A stretch of DNA of 64,000 nt from Paenibacillus sp. L3-i20 (GTDB lineage Bacteria; Bacillota; Bacilli; Paenibacillales; Paenibacillaceae). The stretch spans positions 884,501 through 948,500 of the forward strand of contig NZ_BQME02000001.1 of NCBI RefSeq assembly GCF_022180385.2, written 5' to 3'. This document shows, one piece after another, positions 9,040 to 17,417 of the stretch. Every line of letters begins with the position of its first letter. Position 1 is the first letter of the stretch. The notes under the pieces were generated by a model. It saw only the letters and a list, made by a program, of their open reading frames with translations. It did no database searches and was not told the DNA's origin. Both the position numbers and the translations under genes were made by a program.

Positions 9040-10104
9040 TTAGTTTTCTACAGTTACTTCGTCAAGCTGATCAGCTTCAAGTATATCATTAAACATTTTC
9101 ACATAAGCCCTGTGAGGGAAAAATATAGGATTGTTAATCAACATCAACAATTGATTTAATTGAAATGTTAATGACAATAATGATATTTCTTCAAGTTTAT
9201 TCGATCTGCTTTTTACACGATAATCCTTAAGTTTGATCTCATTATTGACATTTTTATTTGAATATCCAAAGTTCTCATCTTTACTGTTATCAGAGACATG
9301 ATTCAATCGATGACTCCAAAGTGTTATATCGTTAGATTCTCTTGGGATTGAAACACTCAATTTATTTGATTCCGTGGAGCGGCAAATTGTTATATCGAAT
9401 AAAGATTCAATAATTTCAGTAGTATCTTTCTTGGTATGGCATAAAATCCTAATTGGCCGTGTAGACGTTTGTGTTGTTTTTGGAGATAATTTCTCTACTC
9501 GAGCGGAACATTTCGAGCACAGCTGATTCGAATCTTGGTTCTCAACTTGTGTTGCTTGCTTACTATGATACTCTATAAATTGATTATAATTATGTTCACC
9601 ATAATTAATTCCATTTACAGTCCGTACTACGGAATTAGGTGAGGTTTGTAATTTTTTTATCGAGTTCACCCAAGGCTTCAATTTATTTAAAGTTACATTA
9701 GTGCTTTTGCATTGTATAACTACAGCAACTGCTTCAATCGGAATATACTTGATGTTCCCGTACCTAAATATATATGGTGTATATTGTTCATCAAATATGG
9801 CTAAGTCTACTTCTTTAGAAACATTCATTTCTGAATCAACAATAAACACGGATTGTTCAATGGCGAATTTACGTGGGATCATTTTTTCAAACATTTCTTT
9901 CCAAACACCTTCTCTAAAAACCCCACTAGTCAAGTGATGTTCTACTCCATAATCCAATTCAGTTACTACATTACTTTCAAGTAGCTTGTAATTCTCCACG
10001 ACCTTTTTCATGATATCCAATTTCGATGATTCACGTGGTTGTCTATGACCATGCTTTCCACTATTTCTTTTATTATCTGTTCCCTTCATTTTGGTCCTTC
10101 CCAT
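9040..10104 (-). CDS. Cmr-operon-linked DUF6602-like protein, putative PD-(D/E)XK nuclease
   Basis: The start at 10104 (MGRTKMKGTD) was chosen because AAGGAGG lies 9 bases upstream; this gives 354 residues and a 32-bp overlap with cmr6. Residues about 45-150 resemble DUF6602: EHHLTSGVFREGVWKEMF, PRKFAIEQSVFIVDSE, then KEVDLAIFDEQYTPYIF and IPIEAVAVVIQCKST. This reads like a restriction-endonuclease core with D100 and K133, but Gln131 stands where the usual motif has Glu. A single CxxC pair (196-199) and a helical C-terminus follow. No CARF domain is visible. As last gene of the cmr operon it is a candidate accessory effector. The function is inferred. Confidence 0.75.
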   Translation of the reverse strand: MGRTKMKGTDNKRNSGKHGHRQPRESSKLDIMKKVVENYKLLESNVVTELDYGVEHHLTSGVFREGVWKEMFEKMIPRKFAIEQSVFIVDSEMNVSKEVDLAIFDEQYTPYIFRYGNIKYIPIEAVAVVIQCKSTNVTLNKLKPWVNSIKKLQTSPNSVVRTVNGINYGEHNYNQFIEYHSKQATQVENQDSNQLCSKCSARVEKLSPKTTQTSTRPIRILCHTKKDTTEIIESLFDITICRSTESNKLSVSIPRESNDITLWSHRLNHVSDNSKDENFGYSNKNVNNEIKLKDYRVKSRSNKLEEISLLSLTFQLNQLLMLINNPIFFPHRAYVKMFNDILEADQLDEVTVEN

Positions 10105-10951
10105 CCCACACTTCCTCCTTAAATCGGCCATAACCTGTACTCGTTTTACCTCCGATACCTTCATACCGAATAGCTTGCAGGATAATTTCTTTCGCTATAT
10201 CAAGCCAATGCTGGCCAGCTTCATCATCATTTTCACAGGATAACAAGACCTTGAAATTTGCTCTTGCTGACATAAATAGAATAGGCTCTGGAGAATCATC
10301 ATCTCTTGGCGCAGCCGGTTCCACATTTCCATTCAGCCTCTTATACTCAACCTGCTCAGAAGGGCTTATATTATAGTCTTTATGATGAGGGGTCATCACA
10401 TCTAATTTCAGCGATTTTGCAACAGTTTCTGGAGTAGGGAAAGCATCATAGTAATAGATGAAGCTCCGATAATCTTGCGAGCCAAACAATATATTAAAAT
10501 AGTCACCGCCATTCAGAAACTTCTCATTTTCTTTTCCCAAATACCGATGACAGTAATGTGCAGCCATTCCTTTTAGCGCCGTTCCGGGGATATACGGAAC
10601 TCCGTATATTCGGTGCAACGTTAGTAACGTTTCGGTTATAGAAGTCGAGCCTGTTCCAATCCAAAGATTAGATGTTGGACTAATGAAAAATGGACTAGGA
10701 AGATGCCCATTAAGTGGCTGGAAAAGTTGAAACTTAAATCGGTTCATATAAAGGTTATACGACGACTTTTGTTCTAATTGTTGCTCATCATTTTCTTTTA
10801 TAGTTAGCTCCTTCTCAAAATTGCTGATTACCTCCTCTATCAGATTTATTTTATTGAGCGGATCTGTCTTTTGGGTCCCCTTATCATCCTTAAACATCGT
10901 TGCTGAACCATTGAACCCACCATGCTTCGTCATATAAAAGTAAGCGTTCAT
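10073..10951 (-). CDS. cmr6: Type III-B CRISPR RAMP protein Cmr6
   Basis: The protein has 292 residues and begins at an ATG overlapping the cmr5 stop (ATGA). It carries the Cmr6 signature around residues 110-150: GSTSITETLLTLHRIYGVPYIPGTALKGMAAHYC, with the PGTALKG glycine-rich RAMP loop, and a C-terminal GGKTSTGYGRF. In known Cmr complexes Cmr6 caps the 3' end of the crRNA together with Cmr1. It is encoded fifth after cmr1 in the classical order. Nothing is missing for a functional subunit. Confidence 0.92.
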   Translation of the reverse strand: MNAYFYMTKHGGFNGSATMFKDDKGTQKTDPLNKINLIEEVISNFEKELTIKENDEQQLEQKSSYNLYMNRFKFQLFQPLNGHLPSPFFISPTSNLWIGTGSTSITETLLTLHRIYGVPYIPGTALKGMAAHYCHRYLGKENEKFLNGGDYFNILFGSQDYRSFIYYYDAFPTPETVAKSLKLDVMTPHHKDYNISPSEQVEYKRLNGNVEPAAPRDDDSPEPILFMSARANFKVLLSCENDDEAGQHWLDIAKEIILQAIRYEGIGGKTSTGYGRFKEEVWDGKDQNEGNR

Positions 10952-11364
10952 CCAGACTCACGCTCCCCCTGTATATCTAGCGGTATTTGTAGATTTGTTG
11001 ACTCTGACTCACCAGTAGAACCATCCGCATCCACCTTCAATATCGTCTGGGCATAACGTTTAAACCAAGCTGCCGCCTTCAGCGATTGTAACGTCATCAT
11101 ACGATACTCCATTTGGTTTTTACTCAACAAATCTGTCCAATCATCACTGCCTAGTACCTTGCTCATATCATTTAAATATTGTGTATGTACTCCACCTTTT
11201 GCTTGAAAAAAAGCAACAGTAAGTCTTAGTCCATTCGTCAGTACCATATAGGGGAATTTGTGACATACTCTGCCGTATTCTCCTTTAATCCCGCCCTTCT
11301 CTTTCTCTGTTTCATATATACATGCCAATACGTTCATAGCATATTGTTGTTCGAAGGATTTCAT
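10948..11364 (-). CDS. cmr5: Type III-B CRISPR small subunit Cmr5
   Basis: This 138-residue, probably all-helical protein starts MKSFEQQYAMNVLACIYETEK and contains KFPYMVLTNGLRLTVAFFQAKGG, typical of the Cmr5 small subunit, which forms the inner filament against target RNA. It overlaps both neighbours by 4 bp (ATGA), which implies translational coupling with cmr4 and cmr6. The length is normal for the family. Confidence 0.92.
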   Translation of the reverse strand: MKSFEQQYAMNVLACIYETEKEKGGIKGEYGRVCHKFPYMVLTNGLRLTVAFFQAKGGVHTQYLNDMSKVLGSDDWTDLLSKNQMEYRMMTLQSLKAAAWFKRYAQTILKVDADGSTGESESTNLQIPLDIQGERESG

Positions 11365-12308
11365 TTAGCTACCCCTCCAGTAAAACGGCAGCTAATCCGA
11401 CCCTTGCCTACAGATGCATTACCACCAATCTGAAGCTTCACCGAAGGACTGAATGGTGCAAACATTTCTTCTGCTCTTATTGTACTGCCCTTTATGTGCA
11501 CCTTGTCACACCAAGCAATTCCATACAGAATCGATTCCACTGGCAAATATTCCTCATACCACAAAGCACCCTCGTCAACAGTCTTCGTTTCATGTTTAAT
11601 TCTAATGCGAGGCACAGTCTCACAGCATATCGTTACAAAATATTGAAAAGCATCATCACTCACCAGCATAAATCGCTCATTAAACAGGCTTTGAGAAATA
11701 TCATCCTCAAATATCAACTGAGACAGCTCTTCAATGCAGTCTATTAATCTACCATCCTCCTTAACGGAGAATTCAAACTCATCAACATATATTTTTTTAT
11801 TTGATACCAATACATTATTGGCTTGTTTGCCAATAAGTGCTGGACTCCCATCACCTTGTTCTCGCAGGATAGATTCCCACTGATTAATTAACTCCTGATC
11901 AAGTCCGCCAATAAATAACCCCGCAGCAGACGAATCACGTAGGAGTCTTCTAAGTGCCATCGGACAGCTTACATAAGCAAATGTTCCATATCCACTTGCA
12001 ACTGGGAAAGCTAACATTCGACCATCCGTAAAGGCAAGCGAGCCCGCACTCGTTGAATCAGCACTTTCACTTCTACTCTCTGAAACTTTGCCAAATGCGA
12101 CATCTACCATTTCATTGCCACGATGATCTTTAGCAAGAAGTGTACAATATTCTCGGAGTACTCCCTTAATAGAACTTCCAGGTACTAGTGGCCACGATGT
12201 TACACGTTCCCTCATAATTGGCATATCGATGATGCCAACTCCTTGCCCTGTCCCAACATGCACAGGTGACTGACAGTGTATGAAAAACATTTTATTCGAT
12301 TCGCTCAT
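11361..12308 (-). CDS. cmr4: Type III-B CRISPR backbone RNase Cmr4
   Basis: The protein has 315 residues and starts 31 bp after cmr3, with TTAGGAGG upstream. The N-terminal motif HCQSPVHVGTGQGVGIIDMPI places Asp28 where Cmr4 proteins have the catalytic Asp that cuts bound target RNA every 6 nt. PLVPGSSIKGVLREYC follows, and a glycine-rich GGNASVGKGRI closes the RAMP fold. Cmr4 forms the backbone on the crRNA guide. The catalytic residue is present, so target RNA cleavage should be intact. Confidence 0.93.
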   Translation of the reverse strand: MSESNKMFFIHCQSPVHVGTGQGVGIIDMPIMRERVTSWPLVPGSSIKGVLREYCTLLAKDHRGNEMVDVAFGKVSESRSESADSTSAGSLAFTDGRMLAFPVASGYGTFAYVSCPMALRRLLRDSSAAGLFIGGLDQELINQWESILREQGDGSPALIGKQANNVLVSNKKIYVDEFEFSVKEDGRLIDCIEELSQLIFEDDISQSLFNERFMLVSDDAFQYFVTICCETVPRIRIKHETKTVDEGALWYEEYLPVESILYGIAWCDKVHIKGSTIRAEEMFAPFSPSVKLQIGGNASVGKGRISCRFTGGVAK

Positions 12309-12339
12309 ATTGAACCTCCTAAGGTTTGTTCAGTTCTAA

Positions 12340-13692
12340 TTAGTTAGAGGGCTTCCAAGTTCCCCAGATCGCAAGTCCAAATCCATCTTCTTCATCAAAA
12401 CTACCTTTTCTTCTATCTCGATCCGACATTGAAGACAACCAGAAGTTCCTAGCGAAATCTGCTGCGTCGTATCCTTCTTCAACCTCGAAGAAATAGACAC
12501 TGCCCGCTGGCACCATTCGTCTTACAGCCTTTTCAACACCATTTTGTTTTTTATCATTGATCGTCTTCGACTTATCTTTTTCTTCCTTTTTATTCGAATA
12601 ACTCCACCCCGACACTGGTAAATAACCCGGGATACAAGCCCAACGTAATGTTAAACTAATGCCCTTATCATCACTCCACTCAGACTTTGTCCTGAGCTTC
12701 TCGTCAAGCCAACCGGGTCTCCAACCCTTTGCAAAATAAGCGGGAGTAGTCAAAATCATTCGAATGTATTTCGCCCCACGCAAAGACTTTATGACTTCAT
12801 CGCTGCAAGTAGGGAAGCTGTTAGCATCCACTTCTTGAAAATGTGCAAGACGCCGCTTTCCACCCATAGGATGCACTTCAGAAAGTTGATTCGGCCATTC
12901 TAAGCCTGCACCCAGTTCTCCATTTACTTCGGCTACTACTGTTACATCGTGTGGTAACACTATCATTCTCATCGAATATAAAGCCTCATCTTGAGCTGCA
13001 TAGGTATCTCGATTAATCGCTGTAGAGGTGCGCTCTTCTACTGCGAACGGGGCCATATAATGTTTTTTAACTTGATCCAATAAGACACGATCCATTACAT
13101 TCAAATTCTCGATGCCACTCTCGCCTCTTTGAATCATTCTCCAAATGGACAGCTCATGCTGCAAATTTGCACGTACTACTTCATCCTCATATCTAACTAA
13201 CCAATCGTGCATTCGTTCTTCAGAAATATAGGCAGGTGATTCTTTCCATTCTTTACTATTGAGTGGAACATGAATTGTCCACAAGCTATCTTCATGTGCC
13301 CCAAGCTTCCCTGTACCCAAAAATCCACTATCGAGGCTAGAATTCGTATACTCATTAACGGGACTTAAAGCTTCTATATGAAATTGCTTTTCTGTATCAT
13401 CGTAGCCAAATAGATCTTTGGGCATTGGATAGAATCGTCTATCCCCACGCATATAAATTGGTCCCTTAACAAGCAGTTTCTTAATTGAAACTGCTTGTTT
13501 CGACGCAAATACGCTTAAATTATGTTCTCGATTAATGATTTTTTTGGCGAGCATCGCTCTAATTGAGCCTGCGAGTACACTTGGAATAATTTCAGACATT
13601 GAATGTGCCGTTTCTCCCGGTGTCGCATCGAAAGGTCTGCCGTCACGCATAAGGACCGAATCAAACGGTCTAATTTGAATATGCTTTTTCAT
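12340..13692 (-). CDS. cmr3: Type III-B CRISPR RAMP protein Cmr3
   Basis: I place the start at ATG 13692 (MKKHIQIRPFDSVLMRDG), which has AGGGGGG 5 bases upstream; a start seven codons earlier lacks this. The 450-residue protein carries the family hallmark VLMRDGRPFDATPGETAHS and SVLAGSIRAML, with a C-terminal GFGLAIWGTW. Cmr3 binds the 5' tag of the crRNA and pairs with Cmr2. It overlaps the end of cmr2 by 23 bp. A lysine-rich insert (KKEEKDKSKTINDKK) near residue 385 is probably a disordered loop. Confidence 0.92.
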   Translation of the reverse strand: MKKHIQIRPFDSVLMRDGRPFDATPGETAHSMSEIIPSVLAGSIRAMLAKKIINREHNLSVFASKQAVSIKKLLVKGPIYMRGDRRFYPMPKDLFGYDDTEKQFHIEALSPVNEYTNSSLDSGFLGTGKLGAHEDSLWTIHVPLNSKEWKESPAYISEERMHDWLVRYEDEVVRANLQHELSIWRMIQRGESGIENLNVMDRVLLDQVKKHYMAPFAVEERTSTAINRDTYAAQDEALYSMRMIVLPHDVTVVAEVNGELGAGLEWPNQLSEVHPMGGKRRLAHFQEVDANSFPTCSDEVIKSLRGAKYIRMILTTPAYFAKGWRPGWLDEKLRTKSEWSDDKGISLTLRWACIPGYLPVSGWSYSNKKEEKDKSKTINDKKQNGVEKAVRRMVPAGSVYFFEVEEGYDAADFARNFWLSSMSDRDRRKGSFDEEDGFGLAIWGTWKPSN

Positions 13693-15577
13693 ATTGGCCC
13701 CCCTCTGACTCAATCATTACCGCAATAATCATCTTTTCTGCTAGCTCACGTAGTTGTTCGAGGGGGGTAACTCCATAATGAAAGCATGTCCGAACCCAAG
13801 TCACAAACTCCGCATACTTTGAATCAGAGAGCTGAGATGGTTTCTTCTTCCTAAGTAGACGCTCTACTTCTAGCGACAACAGTTTATGCAATCCAACTTC
13901 GTCATTATGCCAAGCCGACCCCTTTATGAGACTTCTATATTCTAAATACATCTCGCGAAGCTCATGCGGGAATTTGGTTGAGAAATAACCATTCCTATAG
14001 TATCTCTGAAACTCTTTTACTTGAAGCGTTGGACTAGGACGGAGTGTAGACTCTTGACCTTTTTCAATTCCTCCTAGGATATCCTTTACATCACCAAACG
14101 GTAAGCTGATCGTTGAGAGTGTTCCTCCATGCCGCTTTTGCATAATAATAGAAATTCTATTTTTTCCATTAGATTTAGCATCATGCTCCGCTCTTCTAGC
14201 TAAATTACAAGCTACCTCCAGACGTTCAAGCATATGTACGATTGCAACTCCTATTGATAATGTCGGTCTAGGCAGACCAACAGGAACCGCATCCCTCATA
14301 ATTTCTGTAAACTTCTGTTGCAGTTTTTCGCAAACCTCCATACAATCACTTAATGAGACATACGCCATGACATCATCGCCGCCACTATAGACTAATTGTC
14401 CACGAACAGTTACTTTATCACCATCGCTTTGGTTCCGATGAGATATAATCTCCTCAGCCGCAGTGGCAAAATTGGATAGCTTTTCAGAAAATTCTTTGTG
14501 AGCACCTATAGTTTTCATTAATCGAAGTGTCTCGCCCATATTGTCACCATCACACATAATAAAAGCATAATAATTAGGCAATTGTTTAGAGTCTATCCTA
14601 TACTTGGACCGTAGTTGGGTAATACGTTTTACTATCCCACTAACATGCTCTTCCTCATCGTTTGTCTTCCTAAACCCACTACCTTGCTTCTCTCTTAACT
14701 GCTCTAAGGTTTCAGCAACAAATTCTTCAACCCTATTCTCATAAAATAAAGCTGATTCATAATCATTTACGTTACTGCCCTTTAATTGAAGGTCAGCACA
14801 TTGATAACGGACATCCTCATAAAAAGAGTTGATATCCGACATCTTTGATTCATTATTCTGAATTTTATTGCGATAAGGAAGGAATGCCATGTCACAGACC
14901 GATGGGAATATTTTAGAATCGATCTTATTAGATAACCGCTTAACAAGTGAAATCGCATCCAGCGTTTCACCTCGTTTAATACCAAATCGGGCGAGATTAC
15001 GAAGCTGCTCCGGCCAGATTACAGATTCACGTCCACTATCTAACCGAGACTTCTTATCACCGAATAATGCGCCAGGTTCATTTTGACAAAAGTCACGAAG
15101 AGATTTACGAGCCGTCATTAATTGATCCGCTCGTTCAACAGCCTTGTCATAATCACTTTCATCCACAGCCATCGGCGTCCACACCGCATAACACTCTATA
15201 AAATCTTTGATTTGTCGATCCCACATGGACGTATTAATATATGGTTCCAGCCTCTTCTTTACATTGTCTGCACGATTGATCCATGACATCGCTACAGCTT
15301 TACGTACTGCAAGTGCGATCTCTCTAGGATTTCCACCCACTTCAACTACACCTATAATTTTGTTAGCAACTTTGAGGTTATTCCAAGAGTCTCCTTCACC
15401 TATGGATGGAAAAATCAATGTAACCCCGGAACTCATTAATGTCTGAGCAGCAACCTTACTAAGCTCGGATAATAGATGTGATCCGTACCATAAATCTCTC
15501 GTCTTACGTGCCTGTGCAATAAATTGTTGTACCGGACCAATAGTAATAATTAGAACCTGTTTGTTGACTACTCCCAT
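13670..15577 (-). CDS. cmr2: Type III-B CRISPR large subunit Cas10/Cmr2, without HD nuclease domain
   Basis: The protein has 635 residues and starts at an ATG after AAGGAGG, overlapping cmr1 by 10 bp. It opens directly with the Cmr2 motif LIITIGPVQQFIAQARKTRDLWYGSHLLSELS (residues 9-40). Well-known Cmr2 proteins of about 870 residues carry an HD nuclease domain before this motif; here it is missing, and cmr1 occupies the upstream DNA. The cyclase palm is intact, with AFIMCDGDNMGE (Asp343, Asp345) and YSGGDDVMAYV (GGDD 399-402). Cyclic-oligoadenylate synthesis is therefore expected, but HD-dependent single-strand DNA cutting is not. Confidence 0.93.
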   Translation of the reverse strand: MGVVNKQVLIITIGPVQQFIAQARKTRDLWYGSHLLSELSKVAAQTLMSSGVTLIFPSIGEGDSWNNLKVANKIIGVVEVGGNPREIALAVRKAVAMSWINRADNVKKRLEPYINTSMWDRQIKDFIECYAVWTPMAVDESDYDKAVERADQLMTARKSLRDFCQNEPGALFGDKKSRLDSGRESVIWPEQLRNLARFGIKRGETLDAISLVKRLSNKIDSKIFPSVCDMAFLPYRNKIQNNESKMSDINSFYEDVRYQCADLQLKGSNVNDYESALFYENRVEEFVAETLEQLREKQGSGFRKTNDEEEHVSGIVKRITQLRSKYRIDSKQLPNYYAFIMCDGDNMGETLRLMKTIGAHKEFSEKLSNFATAAEEIISHRNQSDGDKVTVRGQLVYSGGDDVMAYVSLSDCMEVCEKLQQKFTEIMRDAVPVGLPRPTLSIGVAIVHMLERLEVACNLARRAEHDAKSNGKNRISIIMQKRHGGTLSTISLPFGDVKDILGGIEKGQESTLRPSPTLQVKEFQRYYRNGYFSTKFPHELREMYLEYRSLIKGSAWHNDEVGLHKLLSLEVERLLRKKKPSQLSDSKYAEFVTWVRTCFHYGVTPLEQLRELAEKMIIAVMIESEGGQYEKAYSN

Positions 15578-17016
15578 TCGGCAACCTCCTTGCTGTGGAG
15601 AAAGGCTTGTATGGCTGATGATGTGCTTAGTAAATTTTTTTGAGTTCTTCTATAATCTGAGCTATTTTCAAGCCGCATTGGATTTCTAAATTGATTATCT
15701 TTGTATTTAGTCTTAGGATATATGTAGTTATCTTCTATCTTAAAACCTTGTAACTTCTTCTTAGTATCTGTGAATAACTGTTGCTCATGTTCCATTGGTT
15801 CTTTGACATCTATTAATTCCAGAGATAACTCGTTAAGCATTGGCTGACGTAAAACGGCTATAATGGCATGTCCCTTAAACGCATTTCCCCATGAGGACTT
15901 ATTAGCCGAAGGTGAGACTCCTATCACTTTTAATATAAGCGGAGAGGCTAATCTATCCTTATCTTTGGGTAGCAGTTTAGTTTTAAATGGCTCATTAAGC
16001 TTAGGTTCATGCGACACTCTTCTTTTTGCAAACTGGAATTGAATCGGAAGCCCCAATTGTGCACGAGGGAAAGCATATTCCTTCTTATCGATAGTGGTGG
16101 ATGTCTTGTGCTCTTTTTTGGACATTCCCGTTATCTCTCTAATCGAATCTGCCTCGGGCCAGAAACTTCTTTTTAGTACGTTGTCATTACTAACCCCCCC
16201 ATATTTCATGCAAGGTGCTCTTCGGAAATCACTATATAGTTTGGCTATCTTGTTCCAAGCATCACTAATCGTTTCTTCTGTTTTAGAAAATTTTATATCA
16301 TCACACAATATAGGCCACTGTTGATTACCGGGACCACTATCCGTTATAGGTAATTGCAGTTCATAGCCTGCTATGTTCTGTTTGTACCAGTCTTTTATGT
16401 TTTCTCCTCGCTTAGGTGAAAATTTTTCTGAATAAAGACTACCACAACCTCTTCGAGTCCGAGCTCCAACCCCACCGAAATTAATCCAAGCCCATAATGC
16501 AGGTTCAATCTCTTTTTCATACAGTTCTTTATCTGTAGAATTAACTGTTATACGCAGACTAAAAGTGTACTGTGATCCGAATTTTATTTCCGTATTTTTA
16601 TCAAAGGGGAACATGAAGTATTTTGGCAAACCTTTTACAAATTCATTTTTTCGACCTGAGTGTATTTGAGCATTATCGAGAGAGATATCTTTTCCTACAC
16701 GCTCAATCCAAATATGAATAGAGCTTGGCGTGGAAGTATTACCGAATATTTCAGTTTCTCTCTTACTTAATTCTGATACATTTTTAAAGGCCGCACCTCG
16801 GGTTGCTCGCCACCAAAATCTCAAGTTGCCACGTACGGATGATACACGGACAGGATTATCTTTATCAATTACCCCGGCTCTAGCACTTCCCCCAAACATG
16901 GGAGAGATTAATGAAATAGTAAGATTATGAATCGTCACATCACACTTATCAGGTGTGTTTGAGATGAGATTTGAAATGTTCACACTATCATCTGGTATTT
17001 CTAATTTTCGTTTCAT
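15568..17016 (-). CDS. cmr1: Type III-B CRISPR RAMP protein Cmr1
   Basis: The 482-residue protein is the first gene of the operon. It starts at an ATG with GAGGGGG upstream. The N-terminal signature reads ISLISPMFGGSARAGVID, then VRVSSVRGNLRFWWRATRG, and a glycine-rich GVGARTRRGCGSLY sits near residue 188. Cmr1 binds the 3' region of the crRNA with Cmr6. cmr2 follows with a 10-bp overlap. There is no cas6 in the operon, so crRNA must be supplied from elsewhere. Confidence 0.93.
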   Translation of the reverse strand: MKRKLEIPDDSVNISNLISNTPDKCDVTIHNLTISLISPMFGGSARAGVIDKDNPVRVSSVRGNLRFWWRATRGAAFKNVSELSKRETEIFGNTSTPSSIHIWIERVGKDISLDNAQIHSGRKNEFVKGLPKYFMFPFDKNTEIKFGSQYTFSLRITVNSTDKELYEKEIEPALWAWINFGGVGARTRRGCGSLYSEKFSPKRGENIKDWYKQNIAGYELQLPITDSGPGNQQWPILCDDIKFSKTEETISDAWNKIAKLYSDFRRAPCMKYGGVSNDNVLKRSFWPEADSIREITGMSKKEHKTSTTIDKKEYAFPRAQLGLPIQFQFAKRRVSHEPKLNEPFKTKLLPKDKDRLASPLILKVIGVSPSANKSSWGNAFKGHAIIAVLRQPMLNELSLELIDVKEPMEHEQQLFTDTKKKLQGFKIEDNYIYPKTKYKDNQFRNPMRLENSSDYRRTQKNLLSTSSAIQAFLHSKEVAEWE

Positions 17017-17092
17017 TCGACTCTTCCCCCTCTAGTCGCTTATAACGCCAATCTTTTCCTGCAATATGAGCTATTTCGACTAAAACAAACAA
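16988..17092 (-). CDS. Possible small leader ORF overlapping the start of cmr1
   Basis: A 34-codon frame starts at TTG 17092, three bases after AGGAGG, reads FVLVEIAHIAGKDWRYKR in its first half, and overlaps the first 29 bases of cmr1 in another frame. The close ribosome-binding site and protein-like composition make a coupled leader peptide possible. The spacing is short and the start is a TTG, so it may also be chance. Confidence 0.3.
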   Translation of the reverse strand: MFVLVEIAHIAGKDWRYKRLEGEESNETKIRNTR

Positions 17093-17417
17093 ATACCTCC
17101 TATTCTTCCAAGTTATTATTTGGATATATTATTTATCACTAAAGAATTTTCATATTTAAGACAAAAAAAAGGTCCCATCAAATAAATGAGACCAAAATTT
17201 TAGATAACAGAGTATTTATTATAATTTTTAAGTCGAGACATTAAAACTTGAATGAGACTTTAGTGTTCCACAGTCACCTCTAATAAACGGGACCTTACTT
17301 TATGTCAGTGCGACTATAATTCACTATTCATAGGGTATATATCTTCAAAGAGAATGATTTTGTAATTCGGCTATTAAAACGACCTTCCCCTTACGGATCT
17401 TCCCGTCTCTGACCTTT
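17093..17417. other. Intergenic region between array 2 trailer and the cmr operon
   Basis: About 325 bp of AT-rich sequence. An imperfect hairpin, GGTCCCAT ... ATGAGACC at 17169-17191, is bordered by an A-run, so it could terminate array 2 transcripts on the minus strand. The cmr promoter should lie in the AT-rich stretch at about 17100-17165. No gene was seen apart from the small frame noted separately. Confidence 0.4.

Noticed and set aside
13670..15577. Cmr2 being short because of a missed upstream start or frameshift
   Set aside because: The upstream DNA encodes an intact cmr1 overlapping by 10 bp, and the ATG has a strong AAGGAGG site.
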